Of a DNA stretch of 64,000 nt, positions 31,561 to 40,440 are shown one piece after another. The notes under the pieces are model-generated. The model saw only the letters and a list, made by a program, of their open reading frames with translations. It was not told where the DNA came from and searched no databases. Position 1 is the stretch's first letter. Each line of letters opens with the position of its first letter. Position numbers and translations under genes: made by a program. The DNA is from Neobacillus nitrireducens (lineage in GTDB: Bacteria; Bacillota; Bacilli; Bacillales; Cytobacillaceae), in assembly GCF_030915405.1 (NCBI RefSeq), contig NZ_CP133262.1:3038001-3102000 (forward strand), given 5' to 3'.

Positions 31561-32313
31561 ATGAAATTCTTTTTTGTATTTAACGGGAAGTCTTTGAAGA
31601 ACATTTCACTCATTTTAATTGCTGCATTTTTTACAGCATGGTTCCTCTATATAGAGAATCTTGCACAAATTCCTGTCTTTTCAACAAAAGATGGCCCAAA
31701 AGCTGTTTATCGAGGGGAAAAAGATCTTGCCCTTACTTTTAATATTGGATGGGGTGATGAAAAGGCGGAGCCGATTTTAGATACGCTAAATAAAGAAGGC
31801 GTAAAAGCCGCTACTTTCTTCTTAGCCGGTTCCTGGGCAGAGAGACATCCGGATATTGTTAATCGAATTGTAAAGGATGGTTATGAAATTGGCATTCTTG
31901 GTTACGAATACAAAGACTATCGAGATTTGGAGGATGTAAAAATTGGCCAAGATATTTCGAAAGCACAAGAAGCCTTTCGGAAGTTAAATGTGAAAAATAT
32001 TAAATTACTTCGTGCGCCAACTGGCCATTTTGATGAGAGAACCTTAAAGATCGCTGAAAGATATGGATATACAGTTGTCCATTGGAGTGTGGATTCAAAG
32101 GATTGGAATAATCCGGGGGTACCAGCCATAGTTAAAAATGTGAATACAGCAGACAAAGGGGATATTATTCTCCTCCATGCTTCTGACTCAGCAAAACAAA
32201 CCGCAAAAGCACTGCCGTTGATTATGAAAGGTATTCAACAAAAAGGGTTAAACCTTATTTCAGTATCAGAAATGATTGCAAATGGAGAGGCAAGTTCAAG
32301 AGAAATTAGATGA
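31561..32313 (+). CDS. pdaB: Polysaccharide deacetylase-like sporulation protein PdaB
   Basis: About 250 residues. An N-terminal membrane anchor (LILIAAFFTAWFLYI, about residues 20-34) is followed by a NodB-homology domain. The first metal motif, usually TFDDG, reads TFNIGWGDE, and the second, usually HxxxH, appears as GYEYKDY. As in B. subtilis PdaB, several catalytic residues are therefore replaced. It is needed to keep spores stable late in sporulation. The start ATG 31561 follows GAGGTGGGG. Synteny with kbaA and gerD supports the name. Confidence 0.9.
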   Translation: MKFFFVFNGKSLKNISLILIAAFFTAWFLYIENLAQIPVFSTKDGPKAVYRGEKDLALTFNIGWGDEKAEPILDTLNKEGVKAATFFLAGSWAERHPDIVNRIVKDGYEIGILGYEYKDYRDLEDVKIGQDISKAQEAFRKLNVKNIKLLRAPTGHFDERTLKIAERYGYTVVHWSVDSKDWNNPGVPAIVKNVNTADKGDIILLHASDSAKQTAKALPLIMKGIQQKGLNLISVSEMIANGEASSREIR

Positions 32314-32324
32314 TTTCACATAAT

Positions 32325-32358
32325 AAAACCGTCCAACCTATTAAATGGACGGTTTTTT
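32325..32358. terminator. Bidirectional terminator between pdaB and kbaA
   Basis: AAAACCGTCCA (32325-32335) pairs with TGGACGGTTTT (32346-32356), followed by T's on plus and A-rich sequence on the left (T's on minus). The kbaA stop lies in its loop. Confidence 0.9.
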
Positions 32359-33027
32359 TGTCTTTTTCAAATTGGCTGTATTTTTGGATTTAGCAGGAGA
32401 TTGATTTGCTCTTTTTTGTCTATCCTGCTCAGATTGCAGATTTAATTTGTGAAGAATTAGAAGTTGATAGGCATTACATGCTACCAAAGCAAACATCATC
32501 AGGTATAGCCAGCTCTGTTCATTAACACGAAGAACTGGTACCCACTCAACTAATGTAACCACAATCATAAAAAACATGGCCGGTATAAACGCATCCCGAT
32601 TCGTCTGTTTGATTTTATACCAAGCCACAGTCAAACCAACGACCAACAAAATAGCAGCTGGACCAAAGTAGGGAAGAATGGAATCGTCCGGGCCGGCAAA
32701 GTTTTCGTAGCGTAAATAAACTAAATCAAATAAACCAAACAGAATAAGGACGACTTGTACAGCATTCCACAGTGAAACTGATTTAAAGATTCCTAGTCCA
32801 AACCGGTGAATCGTTAAATATGCGAAAAAGCCCATTTGGCTGATAACACTAAACAAAAAGCCCATGACAATTAACCAAATTAACGTTGATAAGATATCAA
32901 TGAGTTTAAATTCAGTAAAATAAGGCTGAAACTCATTCCAGCGAACAATAAAGCCCACAATAGCCGTCGTGAGTCCGCCGACTAATAATGTATTCAAAAA
33001 TAATTTTACCCAATTACGGCTCGTCAC
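32341..33027 (-). CDS. kbaA: KinB-signalling pathway membrane protein KbaA
   Basis: A 228-residue polytopic membrane protein with six hydrophobic segments. FSVISQMGFFAYLTIHRFGLGIFKSVSLWNAVQ is conserved with B. subtilis KbaA, which is required for activation of the sporulation kinase KinB. I choose GTG 33027 because GGAGG is 8 bases upstream and the N-terminus then reads VTSRNWVKLF as in the family. The basic C-terminal tail (about 30 residues) is longer than in B. subtilis. Confidence 0.9.
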   Translation of the reverse strand: MTSRNWVKLFLNTLLVGGLTTAIVGFIVRWNEFQPYFTEFKLIDILSTLIWLIVMGFLFSVISQMGFFAYLTIHRFGLGIFKSVSLWNAVQVVLILFGLFDLVYLRYENFAGPDDSILPYFGPAAILLVVGLTVAWYKIKQTNRDAFIPAMFFMIVVTLVEWVPVLRVNEQSWLYLMMFALVACNAYQLLILHKLNLQSEQDRQKRANQSPAKSKNTANLKKTKKPSI

Positions 33028-33112
33028 ACGATAAACCTCCATACTACAAATATAGATAACATTATGATTGTACCAATCCAAATTTGAAAAATCCATAATT
33101 TATATTTGCTAA

Positions 33113-33143
33113 CGAATAATCTCTCTACAGTTACTACATGCTA
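33113..33143 (+). promoter_or_regulatory. Candidate sigma-G promoter of gerD
   Basis: CGAATA (33113-33118), 18-base spacer, CATGCTA (33137-33143), close to the sigma-G consensus TGAATA / CATACTA and 35 bases before the gerD ATG. gerD is forespore-expressed in B. subtilis. Confidence 0.7.
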
Positions 33144-33177
33144 AACTTAAGGATTTTTATGTGAAAGGGGCTTATTA

Positions 33178-33783
33178 ATGAAAGCGAAAAGCATGGTGCT
33201 CCTCCTGCCCATCATGGTGTTCCTTACCAGTTGTTCTTCCAGTGATACCAGCGGCGGAGGACAAGTTGATTACGAAGCAACGAAGAAAATGGTTGTTGAT
33301 ATTCTAAAAACGGATGATGGTAAGAAAGCCATTCAAGATGTGATGTCAAGTGATAGCATGAAAGAAAAACTGGTGATGGACCAAAAGGTTGTCTCTGATA
33401 CCATCCAGCAAACACTTACTACAGATAAAGCAAAAGAATACTGGAAAAAAACATTTAGTGATCCGAAATTTGCACAAAGTATTTCAAAAAGTTTAAAATC
33501 AGAAAATAAAAAATTACTGAAGGAACTAATGAATGACCCGGAATATAGAGGAATGATGGTGGAAGTTTTTAAAGAACCCGAAATCCAAAAACAAATGACA
33601 GATGCACTAAAAAGCAAAGAATATCGCACACATCTCCAAAAGGTAATTACGGAAACGGTTGATAGTCCTTTATTTAAAGCTAAAATACAAGAATTACTCT
33701 TAAAAGCAGCAGAGGAAGCAAATACGAAATCATCATCGAGCGATAAGGGAAACTCAAGTAGCAATCAATCCGGGGGGCAGTAA
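33178..33783 (+). CDS. gerD: Spore germination lipoprotein GerD
   Basis: A 201-residue lipoprotein. The signal peptide ends in the lipobox FLTSC with the lipidated cysteine at residue 19. The mature part is an alpha-helical region rich in Lys/Glu, and a disordered Ser/Asn/Gly tail follows. GerD clusters the nutrient receptors (germinosome) in the spore inner membrane. GAAAGGGG precedes the ATG. Position between kbaA and salA is the conserved Bacillus context. Confidence 0.94.
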   Translation: MKAKSMVLLLPIMVFLTSCSSSDTSGGGQVDYEATKKMVVDILKTDDGKKAIQDVMSSDSMKEKLVMDQKVVSDTIQQTLTTDKAKEYWKKTFSDPKFAQSISKSLKSENKKLLKELMNDPEYRGMMVEVFKEPEIQKQMTDALKSKEYRTHLQKVITETVDSPLFKAKIQELLLKAAEEANTKSSSSDKGNSSSNQSGGQ

Positions 33784-33829
33784 GAGCGTCCAAGGCAGTT
33801 GAAGCCAGATCGTAAAATACTTATCAAAA

Positions 33830-33868
33830 AAATAGAAGCCTTTTCCGCACTGGAAGAGGCTTCTATTT
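33830..33868. terminator. Bidirectional terminator between gerD and salA
   Basis: AAATAGAAGCC (33830-33840) pairs with GGCTTCTATTT (33858-33868) around a 17-base loop that can pair further (TTCC/GGAA). Confidence 0.88.
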
Positions 33869-33875
33869 CGTGTAT

Positions 33876-34931
33876 CTATTTTTTTAGCAAGCCAGTTACT
33901 TTTTCAGCTATTTCTAAATATATTTTTCCAATCTGATGGTCATCTTGATAGATCGATGGCGCAAAGTCTTCCTCGTTCCAATCAGGCTGATTTAGAGGCA
34001 GACGGCCAAGAACTTCTGTATTCAATTCTTCCGCTAATTTATCGCCGCCACCTTGGCCAAATACATATTCTTTTTCGCCGGTTAATTTACTTTCAAAATA
34101 TGCCATGTTTTCAATGACACCAAGAATCTCATGGTCCGTTTTCAGAGCCATTGCACCCGCACGTGCAGCTACAAAAGCAGCCGTTGGATGCGGTGTTGTT
34201 ACAATCACTTCTTTACATGCAGGAAGCATAGTATGAACGTCTAATGCGACATCCCCTGTTCCAGGCGGTAAATCTAATAGTAAATACTCGATGTCGCCCC
34301 ATTCTACTTCATTAAAGAAGCTGTTTAACATTTTCCCTAACATCGGCCCACGCCAGATAATCGGTGAATTATCTTCGACAAAGAAGCCCATTGAAATGAC
34401 TTGTACACCAAAACGTTCAACAGGAATGATCTTTTCCCCTCTAACAACAGGTCTTTCTGTAATTCCCATCATATCTGGAACACTAAATCCATAAATATCC
34501 GCATCAATAAGTCCAACCTTTTTGCCTAGACGTGCTAGTGCAACGGCAAGGTTAACCGATACAGTTGATTTACCCACTCCGCCTTTTCCACTTGCGATCG
34601 CAATGAAGGTGGTCTTCTTTGAATGAAGCAAGTTTGTATCATTTGTTTCTGATTGTGCTTGGCGGTTTGCCGCTAGCACTTCTTCAGGAAGCTCCGTAAA
34701 ACGAATACCAACCGATGCCGCTCCTTCTTCTTTTAACAAACTAACAATTTGTGTTTGCAGTTGGAGCTGTTCAGCAGTACCTGTCTTGGCGATGGCCACT
34801 TTAACACTGACATGGTTTTTTTCTTCTTTAATCTTTATTTCGACAATAGCATTTAATTCAGCTAAGGTTTTATGTAAAAATGGTTCTTGGAGGCTGCCTA
34901 GAACCTCATGGACTCTTTCTTCTGTTAACAT
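33876..34931 (-). CDS. salA: Mrp/ApbC family ATPase SalA
   Basis: A 351-residue Mrp-type P-loop ATPase. The N-terminal MIP18-like domain (about 1-85) is followed by the nucleotide-binding domain with the deviant Walker A GKGGVGKST (115-123) and the LLLDLPPGTGD segment. In B. subtilis SalA represses scoC and so raises protease production; the family is also linked to Fe-S cluster handling. I choose ATG 34931 with GAGGTG 9 bases upstream. It lies between gerD and cwlD, as in B. subtilis. Confidence 0.94.
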   Translation of the reverse strand: MLTEERVHEVLGSLQEPFLHKTLAELNAIVEIKIKEEKNHVSVKVAIAKTGTAEQLQLQTQIVSLLKEEGAASVGIRFTELPEEVLAANRQAQSETNDTNLLHSKKTTFIAIASGKGGVGKSTVSVNLAVALARLGKKVGLIDADIYGFSVPDMMGITERPVVRGEKIIPVERFGVQVISMGFFVEDNSPIIWRGPMLGKMLNSFFNEVEWGDIEYLLLDLPPGTGDVALDVHTMLPACKEVIVTTPHPTAAFVAARAGAMALKTDHEILGVIENMAYFESKLTGEKEYVFGQGGGDKLAEELNTEVLGRLPLNQPDWNEEDFAPSIYQDDHQIGKIYLEIAEKVTGLLKK

Positions 34932-35040
34932 AAAAAAGCACCTCACATTTTGAATTCGTTTCCATCTCTCAGTATAACATAATCACACTCGGAAACAGTT
35001 AAATGAATCACACGTATTTTTAAGAGGACTTTCCTTCGTA

Positions 35041-35066
35041 AAAAAATAGAAGGTGAACTCACCTTC
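35041..35066 (-). terminator. Terminator of cwlD
   Basis: GAAGGTGA (35049-35056) and TCACCTTC (35059-35066) form an 8-bp stem followed on minus by TATTTTTTT; it overlaps the cwlD stop codon. Confidence 0.85.
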
Positions 35067-35790
35067 AATAATCTGGTTCAACTAATTCTTTTTCATTCGT
35101 GTAATATCGAGTTATTCCTTGATAAATCGATATGGCAATCTTCTCCTGATAGGCATCCTTTTTTAAATTTTCCTTTTCTGTTGGATTGGATAAAAAGCCG
35201 ACTTCAACTAAAATACCTGGCTTCTTGGCATTCTTTAAAATATACACGTTATTGATTGGCTTGGCTCTGCGCGTGGTGTTCTCTAAGTTTTTTCGAAGTT
35301 CTTCCTGCACAAACTTTGCGGCCTTAGCATTTTCCTTAAAATAAGGCGCATAAAAGGTTTGTGCCCCGCTCCATCTGGAAGAAGGAATTGCATTTAAATG
35401 AATGCTGACAAAGAAATCATTGTCACCGTTATTTATCATGTTTAGTCTATTTTTTAAATCTTCAACTTTTCTTCTACTGTAACCCCTTGTATCAGACGCG
35501 GCTAAATCTTTATCGGATTCTCTAGTCATAATAACGAGCGCACCCTGCATTTGCAGGTAACCTCTGACTTTCTTGGTAATCTTTAAGGCAATATCTTTTT
35601 CCAACGTTTGCCCCGTTCCTGCACCGCCATCCGGCCCGCCATGGCCAGGGTCAAGTAAAATGATTTTTCCCGACAACGGAAGATTCCACGCATTCAACGA
35701 GTCATCTTCGGCAAAGTCGTACTGTAAAACGAAAAACAACACAAATAAACCAACGATAAAACTTATGATTTTTAATCTTCGCTTTGACAC
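35065..35790 (-). CDS. cwlD: N-acetylmuramoyl-L-alanine amidase CwlD (spore cortex)
   Basis: About 241 residues. An N-terminal membrane segment (IISFIVGLFVLFFVL) is followed by an Amidase_3 zinc domain: LLDPGHGGPDGG with the first His, TRESD, SIHLNAIPSSRW with the second His, and VEVGFLSNPTE with the catalytic Glu. It acts with PdaA to make muramic-delta-lactam in the cortex, needed for germination. I prefer GTG 35790 (GGAAGGA 9 bases upstream); ATG 35799 and GTG 35823 remain possible. Confidence 0.92.
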   Translation of the reverse strand: MSKRRLKIISFIVGLFVLFFVLQYDFAEDDSLNAWNLPLSGKIILLDPGHGGPDGGAGTGQTLEKDIALKITKKVRGYLQMQGALVIMTRESDKDLAASDTRGYSRRKVEDLKNRLNMINNGDNDFFVSIHLNAIPSSRWSGAQTFYAPYFKENAKAAKFVQEELRKNLENTTRRAKPINNVYILKNAKKPGILVEVGFLSNPTEKENLKKDAYQEKIAISIYQGITRYYTNEKELVEPDY

Positions 35791-35874
35791 CCCAATCATT
35801 CCTTCCCGCTCGTCCCTTTTCACTTAACTATATGGGACAAAGGGGGTATTTAGAACAGGAAGAAATGTTGGACC

Positions 35875-36318
35875 TTAATGGAGCCGGAGCTTATGACGCC
35901 TTTGCCCTTTTTCGTAGCCTTCTCTCCACCAAATATGGATGTATTGCTCACATAGATAATATAGCGACTCACTCATCGTACCCTCTTCACCGCTGCCCCA
36001 ATAGAGGAAAAAATTATAGAGGGTATCAATTAAATGTTTTTCTTCTCGGTAGCAGCGCTTGCGAACCTCATCTAGGTTCTCGCCATAATAACCAAACTTG
36101 CTGAATTTTGCCCCTAATAAAAAGGACTCAAGTGCGATGTCGTAGCATGCTTCTTCAATTCCAGTATTCATTACTAAGTTTGAGACAATTCTTGTTGATC
36201 CAAAGTATTGTTGGACTCGTTCTTTCAATGTATTGATCGATAGTTCCCGAAGGACCGAACGCTCGTATTTTATCTGTTTTTCCCGTTTTTTTTCTTTAAA
36301 GGTCGTAATTACTGTCAC
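35875..36318 (-). CDS. ybaK: DUF2521 family protein YbaK
   Basis: A 147-residue cytoplasmic protein matching B. subtilis YbaK in length and place, just upstream of cwlD. It is helical and charged, with aromatic clusters (CEQYIHIWWREGYEKG) near the end. Function is unknown. AGAGGTGA precedes the start. The name is by synteny and general resemblance. Confidence 0.8.
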   Translation of the reverse strand: MTVITTFKEKKREKQIKYERSVLRELSINTLKERVQQYFGSTRIVSNLVMNTGIEEACYDIALESFLLGAKFSKFGYYGENLDEVRKRCYREEKHLIDTLYNFFLYWGSGEEGTMSESLYYLCEQYIHIWWREGYEKGQRRHKLRLH

Positions 36319-36504
36319 TACTTTTCACCTCTTAGAACTATTCTTTATCTGGCGTTCAGAAGAAATGCAAAGTTCCGGTCGTTTTAAGTTGCCAATTTTT
36401 ATCGGATGATTTGGGGGTGGGGTGATAATTGTTAACAAAGAATTCAAACTATTGTTGCATTACTTTTTGTAAAATGAAGGTGGAGTATTTTAAAATGAGA
36501 ATGG

Positions 36505-37437
36505 ATGTGGGACATGCCGACCTTAAAGCCTCGTACGAAGTCAAAGGAATATCAGATACTGAGCTTTTTAAATGCACGAATGGATTTACCTGCTACAGAT
36601 AAGCTGCATTATGAAAACCTTGAAAAAGGGTACAAGGGTGAGTTGTTCTTTGACCAGTTAACTTTGATGCTTCAAAATGATTTATACATATTAAATGATT
36701 TGTGCCTCCAGACGAACGGTTTTTTTCAAATTGATACATTAATCATTGCTCAACATACCATCTACCCCTATGAAATAAAAAACCATGAGGGAGATTATAG
36801 GTATGAATTAGGAAATTTCTATCCTAAATTATCTAAGAATGAAATAAGTAATCCTCTGCACCAATTAAATCGAGGTAAGTTACACCTCCGTCCCTTACTT
36901 AAAAGTCTTGGCTTTTATTTGCCACTTGAAGGTGACGTGGCCTTTGTCAACCCCAATTTCACCTTATATCAAGCCCCATTAAACGAACCCATAATACATC
37001 CCACTCAGCTTAATAACCTGATGAAAAAATTAAACGAAATCCCGTCAAAGCTAACGGACCGCCACAAAAGGCTGGCTGACCAATTAATCTCAATGCATCA
37101 AACCGATTGCCCCTTTACCCGTTTACCACATTATAGCTATGATCAATTGCAAAAGGGGCCTCTTTGCACGGATTGTTACTCATTACTTTGTTTTGTTGAT
37201 GAAAGTAAGAAGATTCTGGTGTGTAATAAATGCGGGCACAAGGAGTTGGTCGATTTAGCCGTCCTACGGTGCGTGGAGGAGTTAGAACTTCTATTCCCTG
37301 ATATGAAAATTACTACGAATCTCGTTCATGACTGGTGTGGGGTGGTTGGGTCTAAGAAAACCATACGGAGAGTACTAATGCAAAACTATAAGTCCATTGG
37401 AGAAAGGCATTATAGGTATTTTGAAAAAATTAAATGA
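36505..37437 (+). CDS. NERD-domain protein with C-terminal zinc ribbon
   Basis: About 310 residues. The nuclease-related (NERD) domain spans about 45-160: GYKGELFFDQL, then FQIDTLIIAQHTIYPYEIKNHEGDY, which holds the D-x(n)-E-x-K catalytic pattern of restriction-like nucleases. A zinc ribbon follows (CTDCYSLLCF...VCNKCGH, about 218-243), then a helical C-terminal part that may bind DNA. A processing or repair role is possible, but no function is established. An internal ATG at 36514 may be the true start, as neither site has a good ribosome site. It stands alone, unlike the syntenic block on either side. Confidence 0.8.
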   Translation: MWDMPTLKPRTKSKEYQILSFLNARMDLPATDKLHYENLEKGYKGELFFDQLTLMLQNDLYILNDLCLQTNGFFQIDTLIIAQHTIYPYEIKNHEGDYRYELGNFYPKLSKNEISNPLHQLNRGKLHLRPLLKSLGFYLPLEGDVAFVNPNFTLYQAPLNEPIIHPTQLNNLMKKLNEIPSKLTDRHKRLADQLISMHQTDCPFTRLPHYSYDQLQKGPLCTDCYSLLCFVDESKKILVCNKCGHKELVDLAVLRCVEELELLFPDMKITTNLVHDWCGVVGSKKTIRRVLMQNYKSIGERHYRYFEKIK

Positions 37438-37467
37438 TAAAAATACCTATGTATCCTGAACAGTATG

Positions 37468-37505
37468 AGGCCCTTTCATTTTCGGTGAAGGGGCTTTGTT
37501 TTTTA
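37468..37505 (+). terminator. Terminator of the NERD gene
   Basis: AGGCCCTTTCA pairs with TGAAGGGGCTT (one wobble) around TTTTCGG and is followed by TGTTTTTTATT, about 30 bases after the stop. Confidence 0.85.
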
Positions 37506-37528
37506 TTAAGGATATGGTACCTGCTTGC

Positions 37529-37674
37529 ATTTACCGTTGAGGTGCTTTTACTCCTTGCCTCGGTAAATGGAGACCAATTTGATTTACCACAGAGGCACTT
37601 TTATCCCTTGCCTCGGTAAATGGGGACCAATTTGATTTACCACAGAGGCCCTTTTATCCCTTGCCTCGGTAAAT
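37529..37674. repeat. Three tandem 53-bp hairpin repeats
   Basis: Units start at 37529, 37582 and 37635. Each has ATTTACC..GAGGC, a T-rich centre, then GCCTCGGTAAAT, so each unit folds on itself; a GGxACCAATTTG linker separates units. Unit 1 has drifted (GTTGAGGTGC); units 2 and 3 are nearly identical; unit 3 lacks the full linker. No coding sense is evident on either strand. Confidence 0.85.
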
Positions 37675-37735
37675 GGAACCTTTTCCTAATTTAAAAGATG
37701 TCCTTACCACTTTACCCGATATTTATATAACTCAC

Positions 37736-37772
37736 AAAAAAAACCCCCAACCAAAATGGTTGAGAGCCTTTG
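37736..37772 (-). terminator. Terminator of rplM-rpsI
   Basis: On minus, CTCAACC and GGTTGGGG pair around ATTTT, followed by T8, 12 bases after the rpsI stop. Confidence 0.88.
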
Positions 37773-37784
37773 AAACGCCAAAAA

Positions 37785-38177
37785 TTAACGTTTTGAGAAC
37801 TGAGGCGCACGACGAGCACCTTTAAGACCGTATTTTTTACGCTCTTTCATACGTGGATCACGAGTTAATAATCCAGCGCGTTTTAATGTTGGACGGTATT
37901 CTGGGTCAGCTTGTAGTAATGCACGAGCTACACCATGACGGATTGCTCCAGCTTGACCAGTGTATCCACCACCGCTTACGTTTACAAGAACATCATAGCT
38001 GCCAACTGTTTCAGTAGCTACTAATGGTTGTCTTACAACAACACGTAATGCTTCAAATGGGATATAATCTTCGATTTCACGACCATTGACAATAATTTTT
38101 CCTGTGCCTGGTACTAAACGTACACGTGCTACAGAACTTTTACGGCGACCTGTACCGATATATTGAACTTGTGCCAA
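37785..38177 (-). CDS. rpsI: 30S ribosomal protein S9
   Basis: A 130-residue small-subunit protein. The start [20 protein letters not shown] and the universal C-terminal tail [14 protein letters not shown] are present; the tail reaches the P-site tRNA. It is co-transcribed with rplM (20-base gap), with GGAGGGA before the ATG. Confidence 0.97.
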   Translation of the reverse strand: MAQVQYIGTGRRKSSVARVRLVPGTGKIIVNGREIEDYIPFEALRVVVRQPLVATETVGSYDVLVNVSGGGYTGQAGAIRHGVARALLQADPEYRPTLKRAGLLTRDPRMKERKKYGLKGARRAPQFSKR

Positions 38178-38197
38178 GTTAATTCCCTCCCTCTTTA

Positions 38198-38635
38198 TTA
38201 ACCGCGAAGTTCGTAAACTTCAGGTTGTTGTGCTTGGTGCGGATGTTCGCTGCCAGCATATACATGTAATTTTTTAAATGTTTGACGGCCAAGAGAATTC
38301 TTTGGAAGCATACCTTTAACAGCAAGCTCGATCATTTTCTCAGCATAGTTAGTACGCATTTCAAGAGCTGTTCTAGTTTTTAAACCACCTGGGTGCATTG
38401 TGTGACGGTAGTAAATCTTGTCAGTCAATTTCTTACCAGTTAGTTCTACTTTAGATGCGTTAAGAATAATCACATGATCACCAGTGTCAACATGTGGTGT
38501 AAAAGTTGGTTTGTTTTTACCACGTAGGATTGCTGCTACTTCAGAAGCAAGACGACCAAGAGTTTTGCCTTCAGCATCAATCACGTACCATTTACGCTCG
38601 ATAGTGTTGGCATTTGCCATAAACGTTGTACGCAT
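38198..38635 (-). CDS. rplM: 50S ribosomal protein L13
   Basis: A 145-residue early-assembly 23S-binding protein. [22 protein letters not shown] and [18 protein letters not shown] are diagnostic. AGGAGGGA lies 6 bases before the ATG. It is first gene of rplM-rpsI, with its own promoter and a structured leader that is probably the L13 autoregulatory element. Confidence 0.97.
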   Translation of the reverse strand: MRTTFMANANTIERKWYVIDAEGKTLGRLASEVAAILRGKNKPTFTPHVDTGDHVIILNASKVELTGKKLTDKIYYRHTMHPGGLKTRTALEMRTNYAEKMIELAVKGMLPKNSLGRQTFKKLHVYAGSEHPHQAQQPEVYELRG

Positions 38636-38677
38636 GAGTTTCCCTCCTAATTTAAATCCATTAAAGATTATTGTTTT

Positions 38678-38741
38678 CGCACTTTCAAAGCAGTTAGCGT
38701 TCCATTCTGTTCCGGGAATGAACGGCTACTACCCTTGTGCG
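38678..38741 (-). promoter_or_regulatory. Probable L13 leader (autoregulatory RNA)
   Basis: On minus, CGCAC (38737-38741) pairs with GTGCG (38678-38682), enclosing a hairpin whose stem reads TAGC.GTT.CATTC against GAATG.AAC.GCTA (38699-38723 inner arms). It sits about 45 bases before rplM. Position and form fit the Firmicute L13 leader, where L13 represses its own mRNA; the family match is from memory. Confidence 0.6.
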
Positions 38742-38824
38742 GTTAAGTTTGTATTCATATATTTTCAATCACGATTAAGACTTTCCGGGGCTTTATCGTG
38801 GGATTAAAAACACGCACATATAAT

Positions 38825-38853
38825 ATAATAAGTTCTTCAAGCTAATATGTCAA
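38825..38853 (-). promoter_or_regulatory. Sigma-A promoter of rplM-rpsI
   Basis: TTGACA (38848-38853), 17-base spacer, TATTAT (38825-38830) on minus. It puts the start near 38818, giving a leader of about 180 nt. Confidence 0.82.
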
Positions 38854-38889
38854 GAAAATGTTACACCAGGTAAAGTTGTTTACACTTTT

Positions 38890-39630
38890 TTATTCATAAA
38901 ATACTTGCCAAAGATATAATCCTTGGGGTGGAGCAGTCTTTCCCGCTAGCCTCCGGTCTTTGTGAGCTAAGATAATCGGAATATCTTCAGGACTGCGTTC
39001 ACCTGAGCCCACCTCTAACAGTGTTCCCACCAAGATACGTACCATATTATACAAAAAGCCATTCCCTTTAAAACGAATCGTCAGTAAATCATCCTTAAGG
39101 GTAAAGTCAATGGAATCAATCCTTCGAACTTTATCTTCTACTTCCGTTTTTGCCGCACAAAAACTTGTAAAGTCGTGAGTACCCAGAAAAAATTTACTTG
39201 CCTGCTCCATCGCCTTTAAATTTAATGGGTATGGAAATTGGTAGGCAAATTTCCGCTGAAAAGGATCTCGTTTTTGAGATAAACGAAGGACATAGCGGTA
39301 TTCCTTCCCTTTAGCGTCAAAGCGGGCATGAAAAGAGTCGGGTACAGAACCAACTGATAAAACGGAAAGATCTTCCGGCAGCATTGAATTCAATGCCCGT
39401 TCCCATTTATCAGCAGGAATATGCAGTGGAGAATCAAAGTGAATGACTTGTCCTTTTGCATGGACACCGGCATCGGTTCGACCTGAAGCACTGACTCTCA
39501 CGGGTTCGCCCTTATGCATTTTTGTTAAAACTGCTTCCAAAACAGACTGCACGGTCCGCTTATTCGGTTGGACCTGATAGCCGGAAAAGCCCGAACCGTC
39601 ATAACTAATGATAGATTTATACCTTGGCAT
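38890..39630 (-). CDS. truA: tRNA pseudouridine synthase A (positions 38-40)
   Basis: A 246-residue TruA. The catalytic aspartate is in [14 protein letters not shown] (about residue 53), and [19 protein letters not shown] opens the protein. It modifies U38-40 in the anticodon arm of many tRNAs. It is last gene of the ecfA1-ecfA2-ecfT-truA unit, 12 bases after ecfT, as in B. subtilis. Confidence 0.96.
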   Translation of the reverse strand: MPRYKSIISYDGSGFSGYQVQPNKRTVQSVLEAVLTKMHKGEPVRVSASGRTDAGVHAKGQVIHFDSPLHIPADKWERALNSMLPEDLSVLSVGSVPDSFHARFDAKGKEYRYVLRLSQKRDPFQRKFAYQFPYPLNLKAMEQASKFFLGTHDFTSFCAAKTEVEDKVRRIDSIDFTLKDDLLTIRFKGNGFLYNMVRILVGTLLEVGSGERSPEDIPIILAHKDRRLAGKTAPPQGLYLWQVFYE

Positions 39631-39642
39631 CGTTTCGCTCCA

Positions 39643-40440
39643 TTATGAACGTAATAAAATGAGTAGGATGGTTAGAAGGACTAAGAGCCCCAACTGGAAG
39701 GAATCTGCATTTTTCCAGGATAATTCCCTGTACTTTGTTCTTCCTTCCCCGCCTCGATAACCTCTAGCTTCCATTGCAATCGCTAGTTCTTCCGCCCGTT
39801 TAAAGGAGCTGACAAACAAAGGAATAAGCAGTGGAATGACGGCTTTAATGCGCTCCTTAAAAGGCCCGCTTGCAAACTCCACGCCTCTGGCAATCTGCGC
39901 CTTCATAATTTTATCCGTTTCCTGCATAAGTGTAGGAATAAAACGTAAGGAAATCGACATCATCAACGCCATTTCGTGGACAGGGAAACGGATCTTATTC
40001 AACGGATGTAATAGTGTTTCAATTCCATCGGTAATCTCAATTGGTGTAGTAGTTAACGTCAGCAGTGACGTCATTAGAATTAAGAAAAAGAATCGGAAGG
40101 AAATAAAAATCCCCTGTCTGACCCCTTCTTCGTAAATTTTAATCGGACCTAATTCAAATAAAAGCGTACCTTCTTTTGTAAAAAACAGTTGCAGCACTAA
40201 GGTGAAAAGAACGAGCCAGATAACCGGTTTCAGACCCCCGTATAAAAAACGTACAGGAATGCGCGACAAGCCAAGCATTAAGAAAGTATAAATTCCAATA
40301 AGTGCATAGGTTACGGCATTATTTGCTAAAAAAATAACGCATACAAACAGAAAGATAATCAGCAATTTTGAGCGGGGGTCCATTTTATGAATAATCGAAT
40401 CCGCCGGGACATAGCGTCCAAAAATCATTTTTTCCATCAT
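39643..40440 (-). CDS. ecfT: ECF transporter transmembrane protein EcfT
   Basis: A 265-residue membrane subunit that couples the ATPases to vitamin/metal-binding S-components. Both cytoplasmic coupling motifs are present: KAQIARGVE and AMEARGYRGG. There are about five hydrophobic segments. Its ATG overlaps the ecfA2 end by 4 bases. No S-component lies nearby, as usual for the shared (group II) module. Confidence 0.94.
   Translation of the reverse strand: MMEKMIFGRYVPADSIIHKMDPRSKLLIIFLFVCVIFLANNAVTYALIGIYTFLMLGLSRIPVRFLYGGLKPVIWLVLFTLVLQLFFTKEGTLLFELGPIKIYEEGVRQGIFISFRFFFLILMTSLLTLTTTPIEITDGIETLLHPLNKIRFPVHEMALMMSISLRFIPTLMQETDKIMKAQIARGVEFASGPFKERIKAVIPLLIPLFVSSFKRAEELAIAMEARGYRGGEGRTKYRELSWKNADSFQLGLLVLLTILLILLRS

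Noticed and set aside
35784..36104. Plus-strand open frame antisense to ybaK and the cwlD start
   Set aside because: The minus-strand gene has clear synteny and a good ribosome site; the plus frame has neither.
37434..37619. A 61-residue open frame overlapping the hairpin repeat
   Set aside because: It runs through a terminator and a repeat, has no ribosome site, and overlaps the end of the NERD gene.
37529..37674. Tandem repeats as a CRISPR array
   Set aside because: The 53-bp units are contiguous, the linkers are nearly identical rather than unique spacers, and no cas gene is present.
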